Source: Puniceicoccaceae bacterium K14 (GTDB lineage Bacteria > Verrucomicrobiota > Verrucomicrobiia > Opitutales > Opitutaceae). From it: a stretch of 47,295 nucleotides of DNA. Numbering within the stretch: the stretch's first letter is position 1; each line of letters starts with the position of its first letter. The position numbers were made by a program, and so were the translations under genes. Of this stretch, positions 35,338 to 42,923 are shown in pieces. A model generated the notes under the pieces. That model was not told the origin of the DNA, did not search any database, and saw nothing but the letters and a program-made list of their open reading frames with translations. The DNA lies in contig JAKYXN010000041.1 in the NCBI GenBank assembly GCA_022538095.1, positions 1 through 47,295 of the forward strand, read 5' to 3'.

Positions 35338-36510
35338 TTACACGGCTGAATTTACCAAAACTTCTTCACTTAACACCTGGATACCGAGATCAATTTCTTC
35401 CAATTTTGGATTGGTAAAATTCAATCTTAACCAACGGGAATTATTCGCCACTTCAGCGAAAAAAGCGTCCCCAGACAAAATTGCTACATTCCGCTTTAGG
35501 CAAGACTTCATCAAACGCTTCGAAGATCGATTCCCCCTCAGTTTCAACCAAAAGAACATTCCTCCCTCCGGTAATTTCCAATCCGCGTAAACCGACATTC
35601 GCTTTGCCAAAGACCTAGCCATCTCATCACGTTTAGCACGGTATACTCCGATTAACTGACTCAAATGCCTGTCCATTTCATACTGAGATTGAAGCATTTG
35701 AAAAACAATCGACTGGGACACACGGCTCGTATGCAAATCCGCTGTCTGCTTCACCTTCAAAAAAGAATCAAAAAGGTTTTCAGAACATGCGAGACACCCA
35801 ATCCGTAATCCAGGCACCAGTATTTTAGATACACTGTTCAAATAAATCCAATTCGTATTCAATCGAGATACAACTGGAATATTTTTTTGAACTTTCTCAA
35901 AACTCAATTCTCGATAAGGATCATCTTCTATCAACAACGTTCCTGACTCGTTTAAAAGCTCTGCTAATTTCCTACGTCGAACCTCACTGTAATTAGCGCC
36001 CGATGGGTTTTGGTATGTCGGATTGATATACACGAAAGCAATGTCCTCAGTTTCTATCGCCTTTTGCAAAAGCGATAAGTCTATGCCTTCATCATCCAAA
36101 GGAACGCCTACGACCTTGGCCTCAAAAAATCGAAAGACCTGCAGTGCAGCCAAATACGTTGGGCTTTCAACAATTACCGTCCTCCCTTTCATCAAAAAAA
36201 GTTTAGATATAAGATCTAAGCCTTGTTGAGAACCTGAAAGAACCAAGGTTTCTTTCCAGCTCACTTCACGACCCAGTCCACGTATTCGATCTGCAAATAA
36301 TTTTCTCAATTCACAATCGCCTTCACTGGCACCGTATTGATAGCTCAATTCGCTAGCCCTTGGAAGAGCCATCCCCTCTAGAAAATCGTCATCCGGCAAG
36401 CCACCAGCAAACGAAATAGTGTTTCCACTTTTAGATACTGATAAGATTTCTCGAGAAATCGACCCAGTAAGTCTCTCAACACGATCTGCGAATTTTATAT
36501 TAGGCTTCAC
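35338..36510 (-). CDS. PLP-dependent aminotransferase (class I/II, 2-aminoadipate/MocR-like branch)
   Basis: Fold-type I aminotransferase of about 390 residues. ISFAGGLPDDDF and YQYGASEGDCELRKLF at the N-terminus, VYINPTYQNPSG, IEDDPYRELSFE and the PLP-lysine in SVSKILVPGLRIG, with RLNFTNPKLEEIDLG near the end. This pattern matches LysN/AruH-type aminotransferases related to MocR effector domains, but there is no GntR domain here. Start taken as GTG 36510, which gives the usual KPNIKFADRVERL opening; a TTG at 36546 is the alternative. Divergent from a LysR gene, which probably controls it. Confidence 0.9.
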   Translation of the reverse strand: MKPNIKFADRVERLTGSISREILSVSKSGNTISFAGGLPDDDFLEGMALPRASELSYQYGASEGDCELRKLFADRIRGLGREVSWKETLVLSGSQQGLDLISKLFLMKGRTVIVESPTYLAALQVFRFFEAKVVGVPLDDEGIDLSLLQKAIETEDIAFVYINPTYQNPSGANYSEVRRRKLAELLNESGTLLIEDDPYRELSFEKVQKNIPVVSRLNTNWIYLNSVSKILVPGLRIGCLACSENLFDSFLKVKQTADLHTSRVSQSIVFQMLQSQYEMDRHLSQLIGVYRAKRDEMARSLAKRMSVYADWKLPEGGMFFWLKLRGNRSSKRLMKSCLKRNVAILSGDAFFAEVANNSRWLRLNFTNPKLEEIDLGIQVLSEEVLVNSAV

Positions 36511-36591
36511 AATTACTATATTATCTGATCGAAAGGTATTCCTCAAATAGTATCTTTGAATCTCAATTATATCTTTTTTAGATCATTAACA
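36511..36591. promoter_or_regulatory. Divergent promoter region of the aminotransferase and LysR genes
   Basis: The ~80-base AT-rich interval between the divergent starts includes TGATC and GATCA elements facing each other about 50 bases apart. A LysR-type regulator usually binds such a shared interval. No exact T-N11-A box could be fixed. Confidence 0.35.
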
Positions 36592-37494
36592 ATGAGTGCC
36601 ATGTTCTCCATCACCCACAGGCAAATAGAGTGTTTCCTCGAAATCTGTAGAGACTTTCATTTTTCAAATGCAGCGAAGCGATTAGGTCTGACGCAGCCAC
36701 CATTGAGTAGAAACATTAAAGAACTCGAAACAGCTATCGGTGCCCGACTCTTCGATCGAAATCCCAAAAACGTACGCCTAACCCCAGCCGGAACCGCGTT
36801 TCTCGATGAAATATATAGACTTCCTTCATTGATTAACCGAGCTGTCAGCTCAGCTCAACGTGCCCAAAACGGAGAGCATTCTATTTTGAAAATTGGGTTT
36901 GTCGGAGCCCTCCTTGGATTCGACTTACTAAAAATTATTGACGAATTTCGAAGCAGCTTCCCGAAGGTTCAATTAAAGCTCATCGATGACTCTCCGGCTA
37001 GTTTACTCGAACAGATAAACAACGACGCTCTCGATGGCATTTTCCTTGGCTTAATGCCCAACAAACTCTCTCCGAACTTAAACACACTTGTATGGAAAAA
37101 AGAACGACTACTTGCTTGCGTTCCCACCTCCCACAAATTCGCAAACGCAAAACACATAACCCTCAAGAAACTTGCGCATGAAAATCTCGTCACCCTCTCA
37201 CCACAAATCGCACCTGCATACAGCAACCTAATTGATCAATTATTCGAATCGTTTGCGACTAAACCTAAAGTTGTTCAACAAACAGACAAGGTACCTGCTC
37301 TCCTCAGTAACGTTGCAGCAGGGATCGGCACCGCGATCCTACCCTACACAGCCTTCTCACAAGCCAAATCCCACATCTGCGGGATCCCTATTCATTCCTC
37401 AAAGGCAAAAGTGTCGAATACATTTGTGTTCAGAAAAAACACTCGCAACACGCAACTCATCGAACTGCTAGCCATCCTAGAAAGATCAAATTAA
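36592..37494 (+). CDS. LysR-family transcriptional regulator
   Basis: About 300 residues. N-terminal winged helix with ITHRQIECFLEICRDFHFSNAAKRL, then TQPPLSRNIKELE, then ARLFDRNPKNVRLTPAG, followed by a two-lobe periplasmic-binding-like effector domain (LKIGFVGALLGFDLLKIIDEFRSSFP, GIFLGLM, VAAGIGTAILPY). Start chosen at 36592 (MSAMFSITHRQ). It is divergent from a PLP aminotransferase and probably regulates it in response to a related amino or oxo acid. Confidence 0.93.
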   Translation: MSAMFSITHRQIECFLEICRDFHFSNAAKRLGLTQPPLSRNIKELETAIGARLFDRNPKNVRLTPAGTAFLDEIYRLPSLINRAVSSAQRAQNGEHSILKIGFVGALLGFDLLKIIDEFRSSFPKVQLKLIDDSPASLLEQINNDALDGIFLGLMPNKLSPNLNTLVWKKERLLACVPTSHKFANAKHITLKKLAHENLVTLSPQIAPAYSNLIDQLFESFATKPKVVQQTDKVPALLSNVAAGIGTAILPYTAFSQAKSHICGIPIHSSKAKVSNTFVFRKNTRNTQLIELLAILERSN

Positions 37495-37905
37495 AAGCAA
37501 CTGTAGCCAAAAGGATTCATTCTGTCTCAACTACCAATCGGTTTACCCAAACTCGCCCATCTCCGACCACAAAGCCTTGCCTCGTCTAAGCATACACACT
37601 ACGAAACTCCTTTCACCAAAGCAAAAAAAACGATGCGACTATCGTCGTTACTTTAAAACTTCTAAAACTTCACACTTCTGAGGGCGTGTTCGTAAATAAA
37701 CTCAAAGCTGGCTTGAGCTCTAAACGAGACCACACTCGATAACAATTACTCAAAGCGAAGGCGTCTTAAAAGGCTGCAATTTAAGCATCAGAAAAATCGC
37801 CACAGTCCTCAATTTCGGCGACTCATTTTACCTTACGAGTTGGCTAAAAACAAGTCGATCTACATCTCCCAAAGTGGACCTAATCACGGCAAACGATTAC
37901 CTGCG
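37495..37905. other. Gene-free stretch with a degenerate tRNA-Tyr-terminator copy
   Basis: 411 bases after the LysR gene. 37600-37650 holds TACGAAACTCC, then A-rich sequence and an imperfect hairpin, followed by a TTTAAAACTTC block, all matching the repeats at 40764-40845 and 41010-41067. The remaining bases (37690-37905) show only a loose dyad (AAAATCGCC with GGCGACTCATTTT, around 37790-37835) and no coding signal. Confidence 0.5.
37600..37650 (-). repeat. Degenerate copy C of the tRNA-Tyr terminator region
   Basis: TACGAAACTCC at 37600-37610 is followed by an A-tract and an imperfect hairpin (AACGACGATAGTCGCATCGTT on the minus strand, next to a T-run). The same order occurs beside the intact tRNA-Tyr. 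This copy has lost any tRNA sequence and bounds the far side of the two secreted-protein genes. Confidence 0.55.
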
Positions 37906-39123
37906 TCATTCATACTCGTAGACCTCCAATAAAGCAATACCTTCAGCGCCTCCGACACCACTCACAACAACAGTATACGCTCCTGGTTCCAAGGTCACTA
38001 ACATAGCAGCCGAACCACTACCAGGGACCAATTTGGTTGCACCTAAAACATCAGCAGCCCTCTCAACAAGAGTAGTATTTGACTGATCATCATCCCAATC
38101 ATCTATTATCATGTGAGTTGACTCATCATCTTTAGAAATCATTGGTACCAAACGAAATTGCGGATCACTTAATTTAAATGTATCATCTATATTCTCTAGC
38201 TCCATCCCAACCGCCTGAAGAAGCACCTTCCGACTAGAGTTTCCATCAATTACAAATCCACCAATCAAACCAGCGTCATTAGGCCCGACCTTTCCACGAG
38301 TACTTATATTAACCAAATTTGAATTCACAACTTCAACACATCGCACAGTAGAAAAATTCAAATTTTCTCCGCTTGGATCAATCATGAAATCATCAAAATA
38401 AAGTGCCTCTACTCCCCGTACTCCATTGAATATATTTCCAGCTGATGAAAAAATTAAAATCCTACTTATATTTTCAAGCGACTGAAACCGAAAATCGGCA
38501 TCAACAGACACTCTCGTTTGTATTGAAAAATCACTACCTCCTCTAATGTACATCGACGATTGAAAATTCCAATGATCTACAACAAACCAAATTTCGTAGT
38601 AAACCTCTAGGTCGTGAGAAGTTTGAGCAATAGGTTGAAACGAATCTGACACATTTCCCTCATCACGGTACTGAATAATACCGTCTTCAATAATTCTAGC
38701 TTGCACCGCATGTCGTGAGAAATGAGTTACACTATCAGCATCTTCCGTAGACAAGCCAAAAAAGTGATGAACCCTCCCCGCTGTCTCGCCAGCAGAGGGT
38801 ATCGCCATTTTGAAATAAAACGTGCTCTTTTGACCTTCAACACCTTCTATTTGAGCATTTCTGGGAATTGGAAGAGTTCCAATAACATTGTGAGTAAGAC
38901 CTCCCGCAACACCCGGATCAATTCGCATCACATTACCCTGCCCACGATTAAAAGGATCATCCACTATTGTAATTGAACCAAGCTCGCTCGCTTCTTCTTC
39001 TCCATAGAATTCGATTATCCAATTTGAAAGGTTACCACTCTCGAAATCATCAACAACAATAAACCCTGCAGAGCAGGGCCTGCCAAATATAAATACAAAC
39101 AATACAACAACAAGCCTTCTCAT
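37906..39123 (-). CDS. Secreted two-domain protein, paralogue A
   Basis: 405 residues: signal peptide (MRRLVVVLFVFIFGRPCSAG), then a jelly-roll/LamG-like domain of ~240 residues starting VVDDFESGNLSNWIIEFYGEE and including STFYFKMAIPS, YYEIWFVVDHWNF and YFDDFMIDP, then a C-terminal module (NLVNISTRGKVG, LIGGFVIDG, LLQAVGMELENIDD, LSDPQFRLVPM, GAYTVVVSG, LLEVYEYE). No LPXTG or PEP-CTERM anchor. It closely resembles the adjacent paralogue at 39208-40431. Probable extracellular or surface carbohydrate-related protein; activity unknown. Confidence 0.7.
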   Translation of the reverse strand: MRRLVVVLFVFIFGRPCSAGFIVVDDFESGNLSNWIIEFYGEEEASELGSITIVDDPFNRGQGNVMRIDPGVAGGLTHNVIGTLPIPRNAQIEGVEGQKSTFYFKMAIPSAGETAGRVHHFFGLSTEDADSVTHFSRHAVQARIIEDGIIQYRDEGNVSDSFQPIAQTSHDLEVYYEIWFVVDHWNFQSSMYIRGGSDFSIQTRVSVDADFRFQSLENISRILIFSSAGNIFNGVRGVEALYFDDFMIDPSGENLNFSTVRCVEVVNSNLVNISTRGKVGPNDAGLIGGFVIDGNSSRKVLLQAVGMELENIDDTFKLSDPQFRLVPMISKDDESTHMIIDDWDDDQSNTTLVERAADVLGATKLVPGSGSAAMLVTLEPGAYTVVVSGVGGAEGIALLEVYEYE

Positions 39124-39207
39124 TGGATTAATGAATTTTGAAAAATTCGAAAAAACGACAATTCAAACCATATCGTTTTCTCATTCAAATTTGAAAAATT
39201 GGCATAG

Positions 39208-40431
39208 TCACTTTGTATCATAAACTTCCAACAATACAATTCCTTCGCCAGCTGTGGAACTGTCAACAATAACCGAATACGCCCCAGGAGATAATTCAAG
39301 TAACATCGCAGAAGAAGTGCTACCTTCTTCAAGTACCGTAGCTCCAACTTCACTACCCAATTCAATTATTTCAGCAGAATTCGACTCGTCTCCCCAATCG
39401 TTATTCAAAATATGAGTCGATTCATCATCCTGAGAGTCCATGGGCACCAAACGAAGTTGTGGATCACTCAATTTAAGCGAATTATCAACACCCTCTAATT
39501 CCATACCCACAGCTTGCAGAAGCAGTTTTCGATTCAACTGCCCTTCAACCACGAACCCACCTATCAAGGCATCATCCTGAGTTCCCACTCGCCCACGCGT
39601 ACTTATGTTCACTAAATTTCCACTATCCAGTAAACCATCACAATCGCGACTCAATCCCCATATATCCATATAAGAAGTATTTATATAGATGTCATCTACA
39701 TAAATCGGATCTTGGCCACGACTAGTTAACACTCCATCAACCATAGACTCACCGCCTGCCGTAATTAACATGAGCGTATTTATATCACTATAATTTTCTT
39801 TTCGATAGCAGGCATTAACAACAACCTCAGTAATCACTGGAAAATCGACACCTCCTTTCAAATAAACCGAGTATGTGTTATCCCAATGATCTAAAACAAA
39901 CCATACTTGATAATAGGTATCAACATCCTGAGGACTAGTTGATACTGGCACGAACCATGGGAAGCTACATTGATCCCGAACATTGATTTCACCCTTTGTA
40001 TTACTGCGAATATAGGCCGCATAGTCGCTAAATGTACTCGGGCTTTCAACCGCGCTCAACCCAAACGAGAAATCAGCAACTCCTGGATTCCCACCTACAC
40101 TCGGTCTCCCAATCCTAAAATAGAAGGAACTCTCTCTACCGTCGATTCCACGAATTCGAGCCTCATTTGGAAATCTCAAAGCCGCGATCATATTACTGAT
40201 GCCACCTTCTGCAATACTCGGATCGATTCTCAATACCTTTCCCTGACATTTGCCCAGAGGATTATCAACTACCGAGATAGAACCAAGCTCACTCGCATAC
40301 TCCTCTCCACTAAAATCAACACTCCAATCAGATATATCTTCATCCTCAAAATCATCAACTAATTGCCAACCCGCAAACAAGTATAACTGGCAAATTTGAA
40401 CGAAAAGAAAAAATAGCGTCTTAGACATCAT
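39208..40431 (-). CDS. Secreted two-domain protein, paralogue B
   Basis: 407 residues with the same plan as paralogue A: signal peptide (MMSKTLFFLFVQICQLYLFAG), WQLVDDFEDEDISDWSVDF with GEEYASELGSISVVDNP, YYQVWFVLDHWDNTYSVYLKGG, YVDDIYINTS, then NLVNISTRGRVG with LIGGFVVEG, GMELEGVDNSLKLSDPQLRLVPM and LLEVYDTK. The strongest match is in the C-terminal module. Tandem duplication followed by divergence is evident, with an 84-base spacer. It lies between degenerate copies of the tRNA-Tyr terminator region. Confidence 0.7.
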   Translation of the reverse strand: MMSKTLFFLFVQICQLYLFAGWQLVDDFEDEDISDWSVDFSGEEYASELGSISVVDNPLGKCQGKVLRIDPSIAEGGISNMIAALRFPNEARIRGIDGRESSFYFRIGRPSVGGNPGVADFSFGLSAVESPSTFSDYAAYIRSNTKGEINVRDQCSFPWFVPVSTSPQDVDTYYQVWFVLDHWDNTYSVYLKGGVDFPVITEVVVNACYRKENYSDINTLMLITAGGESMVDGVLTSRGQDPIYVDDIYINTSYMDIWGLSRDCDGLLDSGNLVNISTRGRVGTQDDALIGGFVVEGQLNRKLLLQAVGMELEGVDNSLKLSDPQLRLVPMDSQDDESTHILNNDWGDESNSAEIIELGSEVGATVLEEGSTSSAMLLELSPGAYSVIVDSSTAGEGIVLLEVYDTK

Positions 40432-40493
40432 CTAAAGTCGAGTCACTGGTGGGGCATTTTCCAAAATCAATGAAGTTCAGTTAAAAACGCAAT

Positions 40494-40658
40494 CTACTTA
40501 GGATGAATGGTTAATTTCGCCTGATGAATAGTTCCTTCCGCAATTTCAAAAGACGATCTAGATGCAACAAGTGACGTTAACGGAGTCCCTAAAAGAGCGG
40601 TAATAAGGATAGAATCCGTAACCACGGTAGCCGCAAAGTAATCGAAGCACCACTCTAT
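40494..40658 (-). pseudogene. Possible 3' remnant of an unidentified gene
   Basis: The minus strand stays open for ~54 codons with protein-like composition (WCFDYFAATVVTDS, ITALLGTPLTSLVASR, GTIHQAKLTIHPK, stop). A stop lies just upstream and there is no start codon or SD. It may be the tail of a gene lost when the tRNA-Tyr region was rearranged. I do not recognise the family, and chance cannot be excluded. Confidence 0.3.
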
Positions 40659-40698
40659 TTATTAAGATCACCCATCACCGCTCTGCTCACAATCGCTT

Positions 40699-40886
40699 CG
40701 TCTACCGAGCCGATCAGGCGACTATGTACCACAAGAGCCCAACCATATACGCTCTCACCCAATTACGAAACTCCGTTTACCAAGGACGAAAAAACGACGC
40801 GACTGGCGTCATTTCTTTTAAACTTCGAATACTTCACTATTCAAAATTCACTCTTCTAAATTCAAAATGGTGGTAGGAACAGGATT
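40699..40886 (-). repeat. Copy A of the tRNA-Tyr 3' end plus terminator region
   Basis: It shares with copy B, in the same order: CGTCTACCGAGCC, ACCACAAGAGCCCAACC, TACGAAACTCC, an A-tract with a hairpin (GACGC-gactg-GCGTC), and a 23-base block at 40864-40886 identical to 41068-41090, which is the 3' end of tRNA-Tyr including CCA and three flanking bases. The tRNA match stops in the T-arm, typical of an integrase attachment core. Confidence 0.82.
40864..40886 (-). other. Truncated tRNA-Tyr 3' end, probable old att site
   Basis: 23 bases identical to the 3' end of the intact tRNA-Tyr gene (41068-41090). Everything upstream of the T-arm is absent. Elements using tyrosine recombinases leave exactly this kind of tRNA 3'-end duplication as attL/attR. 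Confidence 0.7.
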
Positions 40887-41033
40887 GGTTGACGCTAACG
40901 CATCAATCGCTTTGCGACTCGTATTCACGCTCGCAGAAGCTCGCTCCGTCTACCGAGCCCGCTAGGCGATATGACCACAAGAGCCCAACCTTACAGGTTC
41001 TTATCCTGCTACGAAACTCCTTATCGCAGGGCA

Positions 41034-41060
41034 CAAAAAAACGACTTGGCCTAAGTCGTT
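41034..41060 (-). terminator. Rho-independent terminator of tRNA-Tyr
   Basis: On the minus strand ACGACTTAGGCCAAGTCGT folds into a 7-bp or longer stem and runs into seven T. It lies 12 bases after the CCA end. Its degenerate homologues are at 40795-40811 and 37629-37650. Confidence 0.88.
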
Positions 41061-41071
41061 TCTTTAAAAAA

Positions 41072-41157
41072 TGGTGGTAGGAACAGGATTCGAACCTGTG
41101 TAGGGTTGCCCCAGAAGATTTACAGTCTTCCCTCGTTGGCCACTTGAGTATCCTACC
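41072..41157 (-). tRNA. tRNA-Tyr (GTA)
   Basis: 86 bases with encoded CCA. The acceptor stem GGTAGGA pairs with TCCTACC; anticodon loop GACTGTAAATC gives GTA; a long variable arm (TTCTGGGGCAACCC region) is typical of bacterial type II tRNA-Tyr; T-arm ACAGGTTCGAATCCTGT. Transcribed away from queA, whose product modifies this tRNA. The 3' end has been duplicated at 40864-40886. Confidence 0.96.
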
Positions 41158-41294
41158 AAATTGAAGAGCCGCTACAGTTATAATTCTGAAATAAAGATCA
41201 AGTGAAATGTTAAGATTTCTAAATTTTATTTCAAACCACTCCCTTAAGCTCTGGACAGACGCTGCCAAGTTATAAAGCTGCTGCGGTCTTACAC

Positions 41295-42443
41295 ATGGAA
41301 ACTTCCCTTTTCGATTACCATTTGCCAACTGAACGAATCGCCCAAAAGCCGACGCAACAACGCGATGCGTCTAGGCTTTTAGTTGTTAACAGAAAAGACC
41401 ACTCCCTCGAACATCGTTCTTTTAAAGATATAACTGACTACCTCGGTCCCAGCGATTTCCTCTTTCGCAACACCGCAAAAGTACTCCCCGCACGCATTTT
41501 TGCCAAACGCCCCACCGGCGGAAAAGTGGAATGCCTTCTCCTAAGGCCGGCAGCCGAATCAAATAGCGAAACCTCACCTGCCGGGCATAGCCCAAATAGC
41601 GAATCAGCCTGGCATGCCAGCCGTAGCTCGAAGAGCGAAGGATGGTGGTGCCTCCTACGCCCAGGAAAGAAACTCCCCCCAGGGTCAACGTTTGCTGCCG
41701 AAGATTTCTCCGCCGAGGTGCTACAAAAAAACGACAACGCAGAGTATCTCGTAGCCTTCACCCTCTCTGTCCACAGCTCGGTTTCCGAAATGGCCGCAGC
41801 CCATGGCAAAATGCCTTTGCCACCCTATATTAGCCGTGAAACCGAGGACTCGCGAGATGGCGAAGACATCGAACGTTACCAAACTCGCTACGCAAACGAT
41901 AATAAAATGGTTGCCGCCGCGGCCCCAACCGCCGGCTTACACTTCAATGATGAGCTCCTCAATAAGCTCTCTCAACAAGGTGTCACTTTCCACGATCTTG
42001 TGCTTCACGTCGGGATGGGCACATTCAAGCCGCTTGAAGCAGACAATATCGAAGATCACGAAATACATCGAGAAATCTACGAAATCTCCGCTGAAGCCCA
42101 ATCAGCTTTACGTTTTGCTCCTGCCGAAGGCAAACGACGCGTCTGTGTAGGAACCACCAGTGTGCGAACAATCGAAGACTACCTTCGCAAAACAAACACC
42201 AACCAGCCAACGACTTACACAAACGAAGCTGACATATTTATCTACCCGCCCAGGAAATTTGCCGGCGTCGACGCCCTCATCACAAACTTCCACCTGCCTA
42301 AGTCTACTCTTCTCTGCTTAGTATCTTCTTTCCTTGCCCCCGGCAAAGAAGACGGAATTCTTTGGCTGAAAGAAATTTACCAAGAAGCCATCAAAGAGGA
42401 GTATCGTTTTTTGAGCTATGGCGACGCCATGCTGATACTTTAA
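41295..42443 (+). CDS. queA: S-adenosylmethionine:tRNA ribosyltransferase-isomerase QueA
   Basis: Transfers and isomerises the ribosyl group of SAM onto preQ1 at position 34 of GUN-anticodon tRNAs (queuosine pathway). 382 residues, longer than the usual 340-360. Family motifs: FDYHLPTERIAQKPTQQRDASRLLV, FRNTAKVLPARIF, RYQTRYANDN (usual RYQTVYA), AAPTAGLHF, VLHVGMGTFKPL, EIYEIS, VGTTSVRTIE, TNFHLPKSTLLCLVSSFL and FLSYGDAMLI. The extra length is a ~31-residue Ser/His/Ala-rich insert at about residues 87-117, encoded by small nucleotide repeats. Divergent from tRNA-Tyr. Confidence 0.96.
   Translation: METSLFDYHLPTERIAQKPTQQRDASRLLVVNRKDHSLEHRSFKDITDYLGPSDFLFRNTAKVLPARIFAKRPTGGKVECLLLRPAAESNSETSPAGHSPNSESAWHASRSSKSEGWWCLLRPGKKLPPGSTFAAEDFSAEVLQKNDNAEYLVAFTLSVHSSVSEMAAAHGKMPLPPYISRETEDSRDGEDIERYQTRYANDNKMVAAAAPTAGLHFNDELLNKLSQQGVTFHDLVLHVGMGTFKPLEADNIEDHEIHREIYEISAEAQSALRFAPAEGKRRVCVGTTSVRTIEDYLRKTNTNQPTTYTNEADIFIYPPRKFAGVDALITNFHLPKSTLLCLVSSFLAPGKEDGILWLKEIYQEAIKEEYRFLSYGDAMLIL
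41561..41639 (+). repeat. In-frame repeat insertion within queA
   Basis: AAATAGCGA starts at 41561 and 41594 and a related AAGAGCGA at 41631, giving tandem units of 33 and 37 bases. Each contains a small hairpin (CCTGCCGGGCA region; CTGGCATGCCAG). It translates as NSE-x8-NSE-x9-KSE and is absent from normal QueA, so it looks like a small palindromic repeat that entered and duplicated without breaking the frame. Confidence 0.65.
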
Positions 42444-42500
42444 AAAACGCCACAACTGACCTCGACAGAAACGTAAAATCGCTCTATTTTCCAATCCTCA

Positions 42501-42869
42501 ATGGAAGAACCTTGCCCAATTAAAGACTTGGTCGACGACGCAACCTTCGATTTCACCATGGGTGAAGAAAAGACAGCGATCGCCAAACTCACACAAATAA
42601 CCCTCGACCATCCAAGCTCGTTCGAAGCATGGCACGCTCTTTCAGAAGTTGAATACTCCTTGAATAACTTCGAAAATGCTCTCTCTTCCGCCGAAAAGGC
42701 TTACCAACTCAAGCCAGACGATCTTTTCATAAACACCACCCTCTCCCGCATTTGGGTTGAGAAAGGAGATAAGGAAAAGGCCGAACATTTCGGAGCTCAG
42801 GCAAAAATGCAGGGGTGGAAAGAACAGATACAAAATCCGTCCGATGCCCAAACCGGCATAGATCTTTAA
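42501..42869 (+). CDS. Small TPR protein
   Basis: 122 residues containing about two tetratricopeptide repeats: FEAWHALSEVEYSLNNFENALSSAEKAYQLKP and DLFINTTLSRIWVEKGDKEKAEHFGAQAKMQG (W/L-G/A-Y/F-A-P spacing). Cytosolic, probably a protein-protein adaptor. Between queA and accA, followed by a terminator at 42888, so it may be cotranscribed with queA (57-base gap). Confidence 0.75.
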   Translation: MEEPCPIKDLVDDATFDFTMGEEKTAIAKLTQITLDHPSSFEAWHALSEVEYSLNNFENALSSAEKAYQLKPDDLFINTTLSRIWVEKGDKEKAEHFGAQAKMQGWKEQIQNPSDAQTGIDL

Positions 42870-42887
42870 ACTCGACATTCGTTAACT

Positions 42888-42909
42888 GGGCAGCATTTTG
42901 CCCCTTTTT
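42888..42909 (+). terminator. Short terminator between the TPR gene and accA
   Basis: GGGCA and TGCCC pair across a 6-base loop and are followed by a C and five T. The stem is short but placed 18 bases after the TPR stop and just before the accA start. Confidence 0.55.
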
Positions 42910-42923
42910 CCAATTAAGGCCTT

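Larger units (their letters stand above)
40432..41071. other. Relic-rich region between paralogue B and tRNA-Tyr
   Basis: 640 bases without a working gene. Contents in order: a possible gene 3' remnant (40494-40658), repeat copy A (40699-40886) ending in a truncated tRNA-Tyr 3' end, and copy B (40947-41067), the real downstream region and terminator of tRNA-Tyr. Confidence 0.6.
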
